The notes below the pieces were generated by a model that did not search any database, had not been told where the DNA came from, and worked only from the letters and a program-made list of their open reading frames with translations. Positions 48,973 through 58,993 of a DNA stretch of 64,000 nucleotides are shown piece after piece; the stretch's first letter is position 1; each line of letters opens with the position of its first letter. The stretch spans positions 62,001 through 126,000 of the forward strand of contig JASWJB010000058.1 in NCBI GenBank assembly GCA_032433595.1, read 5' to 3'. The translations under genes were made by a program, and so were the position numbers. This DNA comes from Conoideocrella luteorostrata (lineage: Eukaryota; Ascomycota; Sordariomycetes; Hypocreales; Clavicipitaceae).

Positions 48973-49764
48973 CCTGTATGCACTTAACTTTCAAAGATTA
49001 AACTGAAAGGGCAAGTTAGAAAGTCCTTTCTTTCTATTCCCTGCTTCGTTGTGCGGGTTTTGCTAGACGTATTCTACGTTCGGCACTAATGATGCTGTCT
49101 TCTCTCCATTCCGTCCTTCGAATTCTGGAGGGAGTTGCACTGGGGTAAGACAGTTAGATACGCCGACAACAACAACATCCTTAATTTTGAATGAACAATC
49201 TCTTATTGGAGACATCGTATGTTTTACGATCCTATTTGTGTATTACTCCTTTTCAAGGGTGAAAAGTACATACCTACGCCCAGACACGTTACCCCTTTAG
49301 AGTTACATTACGCGACTCCGCTTGTCTTCTGGGCTTTGTTGTGATCAACTCTCTTTTCCCCACACGGCGTTTGAAAAAAGTGGGATAACTGAGTCTAGAT
49401 AGGATGTGGTGGTCGTCTGTGTTTGTCTGAGGTAGCCTTGTACCGCCGTCGGTGTTAAAGGGATCGCGATGGGTTGAGGTAAGTGAAACATATCGTTTTA
49501 TCTCTTGGATCCCCTAGACATCTAATTTCAATCTTCGTCATTTCATTCCAGGTGCCATGGAGTTACTGTGGGTGTCTCGACTATCGTGTAAACAGGTCGT
49601 AAAGCATTATCACTTGGACAGCGGGCATGAGTATAAAACAAAGCCAATGCATCGTTTACAAACAGGATTTTTCTTTCGTTTATCAGCTTTCAAAATTACT
49701 GTCAGAATTTGATTTCTTTGCCATTACAATCTATCTTTCTCCGCTACTTAGCAATCTGTTCAAA
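48973..49764. promoter_or_regulatory. Shared divergent promoter region (UstYa / secreted propeptide)
   Basis: About 790 bp separate two divergently read genes. A CCGTCGG palindrome (49446-49452) resembles a Zn2Cys6-factor half-site pair, which is weak evidence. A minor upstream frame starting at 49627 is in frame with the propeptide but lacks a signal sequence at its own start. Confidence 0.35.
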
Positions 49765-50058
49765 ATGAAGTTCACCCTCGTTGCACTCTTTGCCAGCGTC
49801 ACGCTTGCCGCAGCTGTGACTCCTCAGGGCAGATCTGTGACTACAACACCCAGCCAAGACCCCGTTAACTTGGAGAAGCGTGCTGGTCATGCTGAGCGGC
49901 TACTTGGGCCTTTGGGCAAAATTCTTGGCGGCAACCAGGATCCAAAGAAGGATAACACTCAGGGCCAGGCTGGTCATCATCATCCCGCTCATCAAGACGA
50001 AGATGCTCATCAAGACGAAGATGATGGCGATGCTGAAGAGCCAGAGCAGCTAGAATAA
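49765..50058 (+). CDS. Small secreted propeptide-like protein, 97 residues
   Basis: I do not recognise the family. The ATG at 49765 gives a clean signal peptide (MKFTLVALFASVTLAAA). A pro-segment ends in the dibasic Kex2-type site EKR (Lys38-Arg39), and a second dibasic pair KK sits at 61-62. Between them lies a 21-residue segment with an amphipathic core (AERLLGPLGKILGG). The C-terminal third is His- and acid-rich and contains the duplicated hexapeptide AHQDED, encoded by a perfect 18-nt direct repeat (49987-50022). There is no Cys, Tyr or Trp in the mature part. It could be a precursor of a secreted peptide or a small metal-binding secreted protein. The neighbouring divergent UstYa gene makes a peptide-precursor role worth testing but does not show it. 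Confidence 0.6.
   Translation: MKFTLVALFASVTLAAAVTPQGRSVTTTPSQDPVNLEKRAGHAERLLGPLGKILGGNQDPKKDNTQGQAGHHHPAHQDEDAHQDEDDGDAEEPEQLE
49987..50022 (+). repeat. 18-nt perfect direct repeat inside the propeptide gene
   Basis: Two adjacent identical 18-nt units encode AHQDED twice, in frame, near the C-terminus of the small secreted protein. Confidence 0.9.
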
Positions 50059-51810
50059 GAGGCTTCGGTACGAATTCATGCTCCCTCATCATGGTATTCA
50101 ATGAAAGCTTGTACTAATCTCTTTTCATACTAGCTTACCTAAATACACTTGGTAGGCATCAAGACTGCAAAGTGTTTTTTCTGGGATGGTATTTGAGAAC
50201 GGATTTTGATTGGATAGACTTGATTCTGTTGGTGGATGAAAGGCTTTTCATAGTGATCTAGCACAATATATATGAGACCAAAAAGGAACAAAACCAGAGA
50301 CGGGTCCAAAATGCCTTGACTCTTCTGCTAGAGACCAAGCATACACAAGAGTTGGGAATTCCTCTAGATTAGAAGGGGGACGATCAAGAATCGAGTGCAC
50401 ATATTCAATTCAATCTATTCATCTAGTTTGCATTTGTACTGCTGTAATGATAATTGACCTGGTCTCTGCAACAAAACTAGCTGGCTCGGTCGGATCGGTG
50501 GGTTGCACTGCTAGCGACCGATGAAGTTGCACATGAAATAAGCGCAAGAGGCTAAGAGCGCTGCATTTACGGGTTAGATTGCACTCTCTTTCGACGAGAG
50601 AAACAAAGAAGCGAGTATCATACAAATGTTTAATGCAGTGAATGTAATTAATTAATCGAGTGGGCTCGTTCGGAAGGATTTGATGATGTCATGTATCTGT
50701 TGTGTCGCCCAATTTTCGAGGCGATGCGGCCACCGGTATGCCTGTTTGCGTAGGCACCGCCTGTGTCACAAGTGATCAGCTATGGATGTCTGAATGCAGT
50801 GGAATTGTCCTTATATTCTATCTAATTGACGAGGAATTAGACATCTTCTTATAGATGGTCACTATCTAGGAATTCCGTCATCGGAGCCGGAGGGTCGTCT
50901 CACAATATCTCCAGGGTTCAGAATCTGTAACCGGCTCACTGTGATCTGTAACATGCTTTGTTAGACATTGGTAACATGCTCTGTTTGATAGCCTGTAATT
51001 TCCAGCTTTCGTAATGATGACTTGCAAGGCTTCAGGTATTCCGGTTACGCAAGAATTGATCAAACTGTGTTGGAAATCGATCAATGAAAGCTTCAGTATT
51101 GAGAAAATGGCAACAAAAGATGCAAATGAACCGCTTCCTCGGCGCGCCGGGTGGCAGTTCACAGAGCAGAGTTGCTATCCATTGATTGACCCCCAATTGT
51201 AAAGTCTCGCTCTTCGTCTTATTTTATCATGACGCTCTTCAGCACTCCTATGGCTGTGGTCGCTATGGTCACAGTATGCGCCTATTATCTGTAGTAGCCA
51301 TAAATCATGTACTAGAAAAATAACAATAACCGGCCAAGCCGCTGGATGGTGCGGCGACAACTAGACATTTCTTGCTGAGCCGAGTGAGATCCAACTGAGA
51401 GCATCAATAATATGTTTTTTAAGACAGGCTATAGACAGTTTTATTAATTGAAATTTGAGAAGTCCTCACTCCATTTTGCTAACCATGATCATAGTACGCG
51501 TCAGCAATTCCAGACCGAAAAATTGTGGTTTGGGCATGTTCAATGCTAAGATAAGTCCTTGACGAACTTAAGAGTGTCCGTTTCAGCATAAGCCGACAAA
51601 AGTGCCGTTATAAGTCCAAAATTATCATCCCTGCTGCCGTCCCAACCATTTTCGCTCTCCATTTATGTGCTCGAATAGAGCTCTTAAACACTAGCAATCG
51701 ACAATCGTGAAAGGGTAGACACTCGTGGATGGTTGAGTTATAGGCGCAACCGATGTTGTGAACACTTGATTTTCTAGATGCATCAATTCTTTGCCGAGCC
51801 CCGTAAAATT
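50059..51810. other. 1.75-kb intergenic region
   Basis: No supported gene. The frames at 51014-51202 (+) and 50878-51162 (-) overlap antisense and lack features. Confidence 0.45.
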
Positions 51811-52947
51811 TTAATGGAATCGAAAGCCAGCTTCCTTCCCAACACGTTGTCTCGAAAAAGCAGGAGGTTTCAAAGGTTTGTTCCTCCTCATCAAGTAGAC
51901 GAGGGCAACTATGCATCCACAAACTAGCGCTAAACATCCAATGACTGCACCAATTATGGCCCCAATATTTGATGCTCCTGTTGCAGGCTCAGATATAATT
52001 GTAGGCTTCGATGTTGCTGAGATAAACTTGGTAGCAGTACTGAAGCTTGCGACGGTGTCTGTTACATGAATCTGTATTGTGTACCGAGAGACCTCGTCAA
52101 TCTTAGATGCATCTGATTTGTCGGTATCTAGTGAGGTATCATCGGTGGGAAAAGCATCGTGAGGCTCATCTGTGATAGCTTGTGACGTCTGGGCAAATTT
52201 CTGCTCTGCGACCGGGAGAGAGGGAATATATTCTGCTGTGGTGGGAGATCCAGATTTAGATGAGAATTGAGACACGTTCTCGCCACCTTCAGACGGGTTC
52301 TGAGAAAATGTTGCAATGTTTCCTTCCTTCGAAGCTGCACTACCGGAACGCCCATTGTTGATGCGTCCAGCTTCGTCAGTAGAGATAGCCAGTTCAGATC
52401 CTTTTGGCACATCAATTGGATCACCAGATTTGCCACTCTCCTTAGTATTGGCTTCCACAGTGCATTTCGGATTTCTGCGGAAGGAAGGATGTACACTCAC
52501 CTGCCCGTCCGTATCGACAACTGTCCTCACACCTAAATCGTATAGCAAGTTCTCCGCATCGCAATTATAGTAACCGGTCTCATCTGCATCGTATATCTTA
52601 TTAGAAGAAGGTATAGGCTCAGTCTTAGAATCCAGAACCGGCGACGTCGAGGCAGAGGCATCGCCACGATTCGTTAGCGCCTGCACTTGTTTCTCTAAAT
52701 CCTCTATCTTGGTTAAAAGATCATGCAGTTCCGTTCGAGAGACAGCTACTGAAGCATCGCGACTCTTGACGATTCGATGTGCTTGCTTCACGGTTTGTTG
52801 CAAACGGTCCATGTTTATTGCGTAGGATGGTATTGTTTGTGCGGAGTCGTTGTCCATGACGGCGGGACACCCAGTCTCCTCAGGGCGTAGTTGAACAGTA
52901 GTGTCAAGCCCGAGGATCACCATGGATGGGCTTCGAATGCAAATCAT
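51811..52947 (-). CDS. Single-pass membrane protein with coiled coil and Ser/Thr-rich ectodomain, unknown function
   Basis: Frame with 378 residues from the ATG at 52947; the longer frame to 52971 begins with TTG and overlaps what looks like an intron acceptor (TTGCAG), so an upstream exon carrying the signal peptide is possible. Residues about 45-85 form a likely coiled coil (RLQQTVKQAHRIVKSRD ... LHDLLTKIEDLEKQVQAL). Two cysteines (YYNCDAENL and NPKCTVE) frame a small folded segment. A Ser/Thr/Asp-rich stalk follows. One membrane helix near the C-terminus (about 328-351, NIGAIIGAVIGCLALVCGC) is followed by MRRNK and a short cytosolic tail. The layout resembles fungal wall-stress sensors of the Mid2/Wsc type in general plan only; no such domain is present. 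Confidence 0.65.
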   Translation of the reverse strand: MICIRSPSMVILGLDTTVQLRPEETGCPAVMDNDSAQTIPSYAINMDRLQQTVKQAHRIVKSRDASVAVSRTELHDLLTKIEDLEKQVQALTNRGDASASTSPVLDSKTEPIPSSNKIYDADETGYYNCDAENLLYDLGVRTVVDTDGQVSVHPSFRRNPKCTVEANTKESGKSGDPIDVPKGSELAISTDEAGRINNGRSGSAASKEGNIATFSQNPSEGGENVSQFSSKSGSPTTAEYIPSLPVAEQKFAQTSQAITDEPHDAFPTDDTSLDTDKSDASKIDEVSRYTIQIHVTDTVASFSTATKFISATSKPTIISEPATGASNIGAIIGAVIGCLALVCGCIVALVYLMRRNKPLKPPAFSRQRVGKEAGFRFH

Positions 52948-54225
52948 AGTACCGATGATGATGAACTGCAATCAATAGAGAGTGTATTGGCTAGTGAAGA
53001 AGTACGCAAATCACAGCAAAAATAACCGTGATGTGCGGAATACAGAGCGATCTTTTGTCAGGAGGCGAAGGGAGCTTCCACAGATGATGTCAAACGAGAA
53101 AAAGTTCCCTCTTCATGGTGTTTAGCGTTGTGAGGAGCAACGCATTCCGGCCGCTGGACAGTCACATTGGGTTCAATTATACTCATAAATAGGACCGATG
53201 GGGTATTTCAGCGTTGGTTGCAGCCCTCAGCTTAACTTAAAAGTTGTAAACATTCCAAGGTGGCGGGGCAACAATCGCCGATACTGAGGGAGAACAGTCC
53301 GGAGATCTCCGTCGGGTCGTAGTTATGAACCCAGATCACGAGAATAGTCACCACAGGAGCTGTGCTGTACACAACTATGTAAAGAGGGGCTCAGCTGAGA
53401 TTTTAAACTTCCTTCGGTGGCATTGGTAAGGAAAATGATCAGCTTTGGACTAGATTCTTCAGGAATGGCCTCAAACGAGAGATTGCCGAGCCATCACCAG
53501 CCTTAACAATATACAATTCGTCAGGAAAGGCTGGTACTAAGAATGCACACTAACATTAGGAAGGGATAACTTGACACCACGCCCTTTTACCCAACACAAC
53601 GTGAGAATTTATCAAATCCAGCAGGGCAGTCAAGATCCATGTAATATTGACCAGCAAAACCTAGAGGGCCCGACTCTCTAACAATCAACAGCTAATCATG
53701 CCTCGGGCACGTTGAGTCAAGTACATAGAAAAAGGCGTGGATGTTACTTAAGATTGCAAAGAACCCCGTGGAATTCAATGAATTCTACTCTGCAATTGGA
53801 AATCCTAAAACTCCCCCGGGAGTTAAGAAAAGCCGCAATCCTGACCACAATAGAAGGGCTGGATATAGTTGCGAGCCGCAGAACTCTCCCACAGCAGAAG
53901 AATAAGGTATTAGGAAACTATCTAATTCAATAGTTTCAACAAGGCCTGAAGAAAACCATAGATTTGACGGAATCTGGGGAGGAAATTCTTGTGTAATAGC
54001 TGTTAAACTTCTCGTCAAATAGATAGAAATAGAGGACAACACTCCACTGCAGACGTCGAATGATCAATATCTACTCCTCATGGCAATGGACACCCGTGAC
54101 CAAAATCTACTAATAAGTTTGTGTTGCGACTTGAAAAATGCCTTAACAATACAGCCAACATACATGACGATTTTATGGAGAAACTATGTTCAAATCTGCA
54201 AAATGTAAAAATTACGTCCAATATC
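52948..54225. other. 1.3-kb intergenic region
   Basis: AT-rich spacer upstream of the coiled-coil membrane protein and downstream of the DUF8004 gene. No supported gene; a missing first exon of the membrane protein may lie at about 52975-53140. Confidence 0.4.
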
Positions 54226-57173
54226 TCACTTATGTCGGCGAAATCTGCTCCTGACTTTGGTCGTCACAGGCTTTGGATCCACTTTCGCTAAGATATCGTC
54301 AAATGTTGCCCCAGACGTGGTAACCGACTTGGCTTGAAGTGCCATACTGTGATCTCGGCCCGTTGGATAGACAAGATTCACTGAAGATGAAGTTCTCATG
54401 CTTAGATGCTTGTGAGGCAGTCGTCTGTCAACTGGGTTGTTTGGGTTATGGCTGCCGAGGACATTTTCAGACTCGAAAGTAATGGGTTCGAGTCCCATCG
54501 CGATGCTTAACCGGGAGAATTGCGAAGCTTGTTGAGAAGTTGAAAATCTCGTGGAGTGTAAGGCATGATGCGAGTCGCCGGGCAGCGGCGACTGTACGCT
54601 AGAGCCACTAAGTGGTGTTGAGTTCCGCGATGATGTGGCTGAATGTTGCAATAGCAACCCAAGAGGCTCCTCAAGAGGCGGCTCATCTGCACTATTCAAG
54701 TCTTCCCACTGTTTTGCTGCAATCCAACAGTAGCTTCGGTGATACGTAGCTTGAATACTAAACATCACGGCATCCGCAGAAAGCTCTACAAGACCGCCTC
54801 CGCCGATGACCTCGTACCACATCTTGCGCACTTCTTGATCGCTAACCCAAGGTAGGTTGTTCATAGGGGGCTCGCACAGGAAATACTCCACGTCTTCTGT
54901 ATGTTTGACTCCTGGAGCATCCACAACCAACAGCGGGAGTGACTGGAGAACCGCGTAGAGGAATAACCAATATCCGATGCGCTGGTCTACTAGATTCTTG
55001 AGCACATTGCCTCTGCTTTCGCGAATCTCGAAGTCCTTGAACTTGCTGATAAATGGCAGCCCAGCACCGTTTTCATCCTGGTTGTATGATTCGCTTAATA
55101 GGGGAAACAATTCGTACTCTTTGAACACTCTTCCCATCTTGCTCTGATCCTTGACTGATGGAAGCCGCGGCACGTCGAATGGAATAGGGGGTAACACTGG
55201 CGGCTTTGATCGATCAAACTCTGAAAGTATAGTTCGTAAAGCAGACAAACTCAGCTCGCTAAGGTTATCCGAGACGACCGGAAGTTCGTCCATAGTTCGG
55301 CTGGTGAGCATGGTACGATCGACGAGTAGGTCATACAAAGCACACATATCCGCGTAAAGAGCCTTTAGAGCAAGTCTATTAAGCCCGTTTTTGGTAAAGG
55401 GATGTACTTTATTGCTGACTTTAGGAGGCCAACTACCAAACTCCGCCCTATAGTGATTCAGAGTGAACTTTCGCATCTTGTTAAATGAGTTTCGCCAACT
55501 TTTAAACCGCACAAGTTTGAGTTCAGGAGTAGACTTTGAGTTGGCAATACCCGCGAAAAGCGATGGAAAATCAAAGTGCTCCAAGTGTTCGTTCACACTA
55601 TGCTGCCTGCTCACCAAATCCAGGTGTGCTCGTTCCAGTTTTTGTTGAGTGCATAAAGATGCTTGGTTAAATAATGATAGTTGCTGGTCCATGATAGCAG
55701 AGTACATGCCTGCCGCGTGTGCGAATGCTTCACTGTATAAGTCCACGCACCGCATTCGTTCACCGAGAATGAGTGCCTTGATAGTTTTCTCGGGACTATG
55801 GCGACAATCCGAAAGACCCATCTGGTTTAAGTAATATTTAAAGCTCAGTTTTGCAACTTCCCCGAAGTCGCTCCCGTCGAGGCTTGAGAAACCAAATTCT
55901 TGGAGCAAATTGGCAACGTCAAGAACTGCATCAAAAATTTTAGAGCGAGTCTTCAGCCCTACAAGAGGCTGCCGAGTGAGAAACGCAAATAGATTTCTTA
56001 TTGAGATGAGTCTGCCAAAATGAGTTGGCTCGCCATCGTCGAGCGTAGTCAAGTGAGCCGACGCTGTTGGGGTCAATGGGAGATGTAGTCGAAGAGCATC
56101 TGGATCTTCTATGATAGATCTTGTAAAAGGTGATTCCATGCGGCCGGCATCGTCAACACGCAGACGTTGGTGGCCAACGCATCCCGTTGACCGGGTTCTC
56201 GACAGTGAGTCCGATTCAGAATGAATGAGCGCGTTGAAGACATTTGAAGTGGAAACCACGAATTCAGGCACTTTGAAGGAAGGACCGCAGCCGCTTCCTC
56301 GAGGATATAAATAAACATAAACATTTCCATTATCGTCCCATAACTCAGGAACCTATATGAATCGTTAACAATACTTCACATGGGGGAGAACAGCTCCATA
56401 TATACCTTTTCTGCGGTTCTCAAGAATGATGGATTGTATTCTGACTGGTAGTCGTCCAGTAGGACCCAGACTTGGGTATTGTCATCTTCATTAGAACTCC
56501 AGGAATTGAAACGAGAACGTCCGTCCATAGAAAGCCAGCTACGCCGCAGGCTTTTTTTACTCGGGCTTTGACTGTCGTTTTGCGAAGTGCAAGGGTCCCA
56601 GATAGTAGGAAGTGACGTGGATGGTGCCAATTTTGCCTGTGCAGATGCACTTCTGCGCTCTCTGAGCTTGGGGATTGCTGACACTTGGAGTTCCTTAAGG
56701 ACATTGGATTGCGGAGGTATCAAATTCTGCTCAACCGGAGAGCTGTTTCGTGACAGAGAATTGTAATTTACTTTGCGTGAATAGTTCCTATGTAATTGAA
56801 TCTGCTGTTGTGATTTGATGTCATGGTCACCGGTGCTCTTCCGGCATGCTCCAGCTTGTGTCATAAGTTCATGTTCGGTCATTTTCCCGCCCATTTTCTT
56901 TGGATATAGTAGGTCGGATGCATGATTTCCCTGGATTTGATGCGTAAAAAGGGGACAGAAACAGTCCGAAGTTTCCACGAATTCAATCTGGGGAATATGA
57001 AGCATTGCAAGGAACTGCGCTCCAGATGAGTGTTGGTGACACGCATGAATATTGTTTTGCAACCCTTCCAAGTTAAAAGGCTTTTTCCTTGGGTTGCAAG
57101 CTTCATCTTCTGAATACGAAGCAATATAGGGCGGAGGCGCGGGCATTAGGGTCTGAGTCGGCATGCTTTCCAT
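54226..57173 (-). CDS. DUF8004-type fungal protein
   Basis: Two exons, 57173-56406 and 56352-54226, joined over a 53-nt intron (donor GTATAT, branch-like TTAAC, acceptor ATAG), giving 964 residues. The join produces the continuous TAEKVPELWDDNGNVYVYLYPRG, which is typical of this conserved but uncharacterised ascomycete family. Before it, VWVLLDDYQSEYNPSFLRTAEK forms part of the same domain; after it come helical segments including FGRLISIRNLFAFLTRQPLVG, FKSWRNSFNKMRKFTLNHYRAEFGSWPPK split over two blocks, and RIGYWLFLYAVLQSLPLLVVDAPG. Both ends are Ser-rich and disordered, and the C-terminus is basic (RSRFRRHK). No catalytic motif is visible. A further Ser-rich frame at 57220-57477 on the same strand could be an extra N-terminal exon, but it lacks an ATG and a good donor. 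Confidence 0.8.
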
Positions 57174-58993
57174 TTTCGCTTATGTTCGCTGGATCAGCGG
57201 TGAATGATTACTTATGGTATCAAGTATTAGCATGGGTTGACGATACAAGTGTACTAAAAACATTACTATTCTCAGACTGGGAGAGCAAACCTGATGATGA
57301 TATGAGTGAAACCTTAAAATACTCATCGTCTGAATGCAAAGAAAGACGGGAGTTGAGTAGATGAGATGCAGTCGAGGTGGCAGACACGGCTCTGCTTGAT
57401 GTCCCTGATAAGCAGAGCCGGCGACTCGTTGACTTGTCTCTTGACCGATTACGCACCCACCCCAAAAGCAGATGCAAATGTCATCTCCGTCAAGGCTATC
57501 TTTTCTGTTGCTTATTGAACCCGAGAGAAGAATCTGTATTTGAGTATAAACAAGACAACGAAAGCGTGAAAGGGAGTCTTATTTTCGGATGCACTTGGCC
57601 GAGGTCATACTAAATAGCGCATGGCTCGATGGCGACAAGTAAATTTGTCGATAGGTAGCGGAAAGATGATGAGGTCAAGATTTCAATATGGTGATATTCT
57701 TTAAAATCCTAGACATCAGGTCATCGTCAACCCTTACAGAAAAGGGTTTTCGGCTTGAGGCCAGGACCTAGAACACGGCGCAGCCGCCTGCGGCCTACAC
57801 GTCCGGCATGGAGCGGACAGACAAGGGATAGATAATCCCTTATGGCGACCGAGGAGATACATGTATATATTGATCAATTTTTTTTTCAATATTTCAAGTA
57901 TGCGTACTAAAGATACTTCCTTTAATGGGCCTAAATGCCGACGGCCCTGACAAAACTACTAAAACACCGTGTGCGGACCGAGTGTCGCCCTTCCTTTGTA
58001 GACTTTCGATTGGCTCGCACGCCTTGCAGTAACATTAGGGATATGTAAGCCTCCGCGGCACCAAAGGGCACAAAAGCGATAAATGTGAACAATGCTATCA
58101 AGAGAGCATTAAAGAAGGCACACGGTCGGGGGCAGACACGGCTGGTGGGTGAGACCCCCTTGAATACGCTCATGTCTCAAATCGTTAGATCGGATGAGCT
58201 CCAGACTCAGCATCCACCCAATCAAAGTATCCCGTACCTGTTCCAGTATCGATAGACGTGACCTATTTCGCCCAACACCGTGTACAACGAAGTGGATACA
58301 TTGTCGCCCAAACACGTCACGAACGGAGGGTGAGCAGCTCCCCAATGATGCGAAACGGGCATCCAATTGCAGACTTTGAGGAGCATATTGGTGCACAATA
58401 TAGCTAGGCAACTTGTGGAACATCCCAAGCAGCACTTTTAGTAATATAAACCATTTATTCTTGATCGCCTCCACACTTGTGACCTGCAGTGGATTTTGCG
58501 AGACCACCTGATGTATTGGTAACTCTACCCTGCATCAATTTCTCCCTAAGCCGCGTCTGTTGTCAGCTACTTAGAGGTTATCGGCTTTCGGTTACCTGGC
58601 CATGCGCTTGGCGGTGCTACAAAGTCAATGCACCGTAACGGTACAACAGAAGGCCCCAGCTGAGTTCATTTATCTCCCTTCACAGAGTTGGTGACAACGA
58701 ATCCATCACTGCATCCAACATACCACCTTATGACGGCTAATTTGATTTATAAGCTCTTAGGCCATGAGAACTCGGATGCGGGGCATTAATTACCCTTTTT
58801 CTTTCAGTTAGGTGTTCCAGTGTACGCATTGTATTCAAGCAGCATTGGCTTCTACCGTAAGATCTGCTAAGACAAGTACTACGATATAATCTGCGATTTT
58901 TTCCAGATAAACAGTTTGTGTTAGAATAACTCTCCACTTGGAATGACCCGATTGTGTTTCAGTTACACAATATGATCAATATGCAATGTTCGT
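57174..58993. other. Intergenic region with a cluster of small hairpins
   Basis: 1.8 kb. A possible extra exon of the DUF8004 gene lies at 57220-57477. A GC-rich block with several short stems lies at 57719-57850. Frames between 57931 and 58507 (-) are mutually conflicting and unrecognised. Confidence 0.4.
57719..57850. other. Structured GC-rich block, possible ncRNA
   Basis: Within AT-rich DNA, a 132-nt block can form a closing stem (57719-57725 with 57844-57850, 6 of 7 pairs including one wobble) and internal stems: 57729-57735/57742-57748 (7 bp), 57783-57786/57791-57794 (4 bp), 57801-57805/57814-57818 (5 bp) and 57823-57829/57835-57841 (7 bp). It is not a recognisable tRNA. Strand is undetermined. 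Confidence 0.3.

Noticed and set aside
54481..54502. tRNA T-arm-like string GGGTTCGAGTCCCAT
   Set aside because: It lies within the DUF8004 coding sequence and has no acceptor stem or anticodon arm around it.
58109..58507. 132-codon minus-strand frame
   Set aside because: Conflicts with another frame on the same strand and shows no family features or splice signals.
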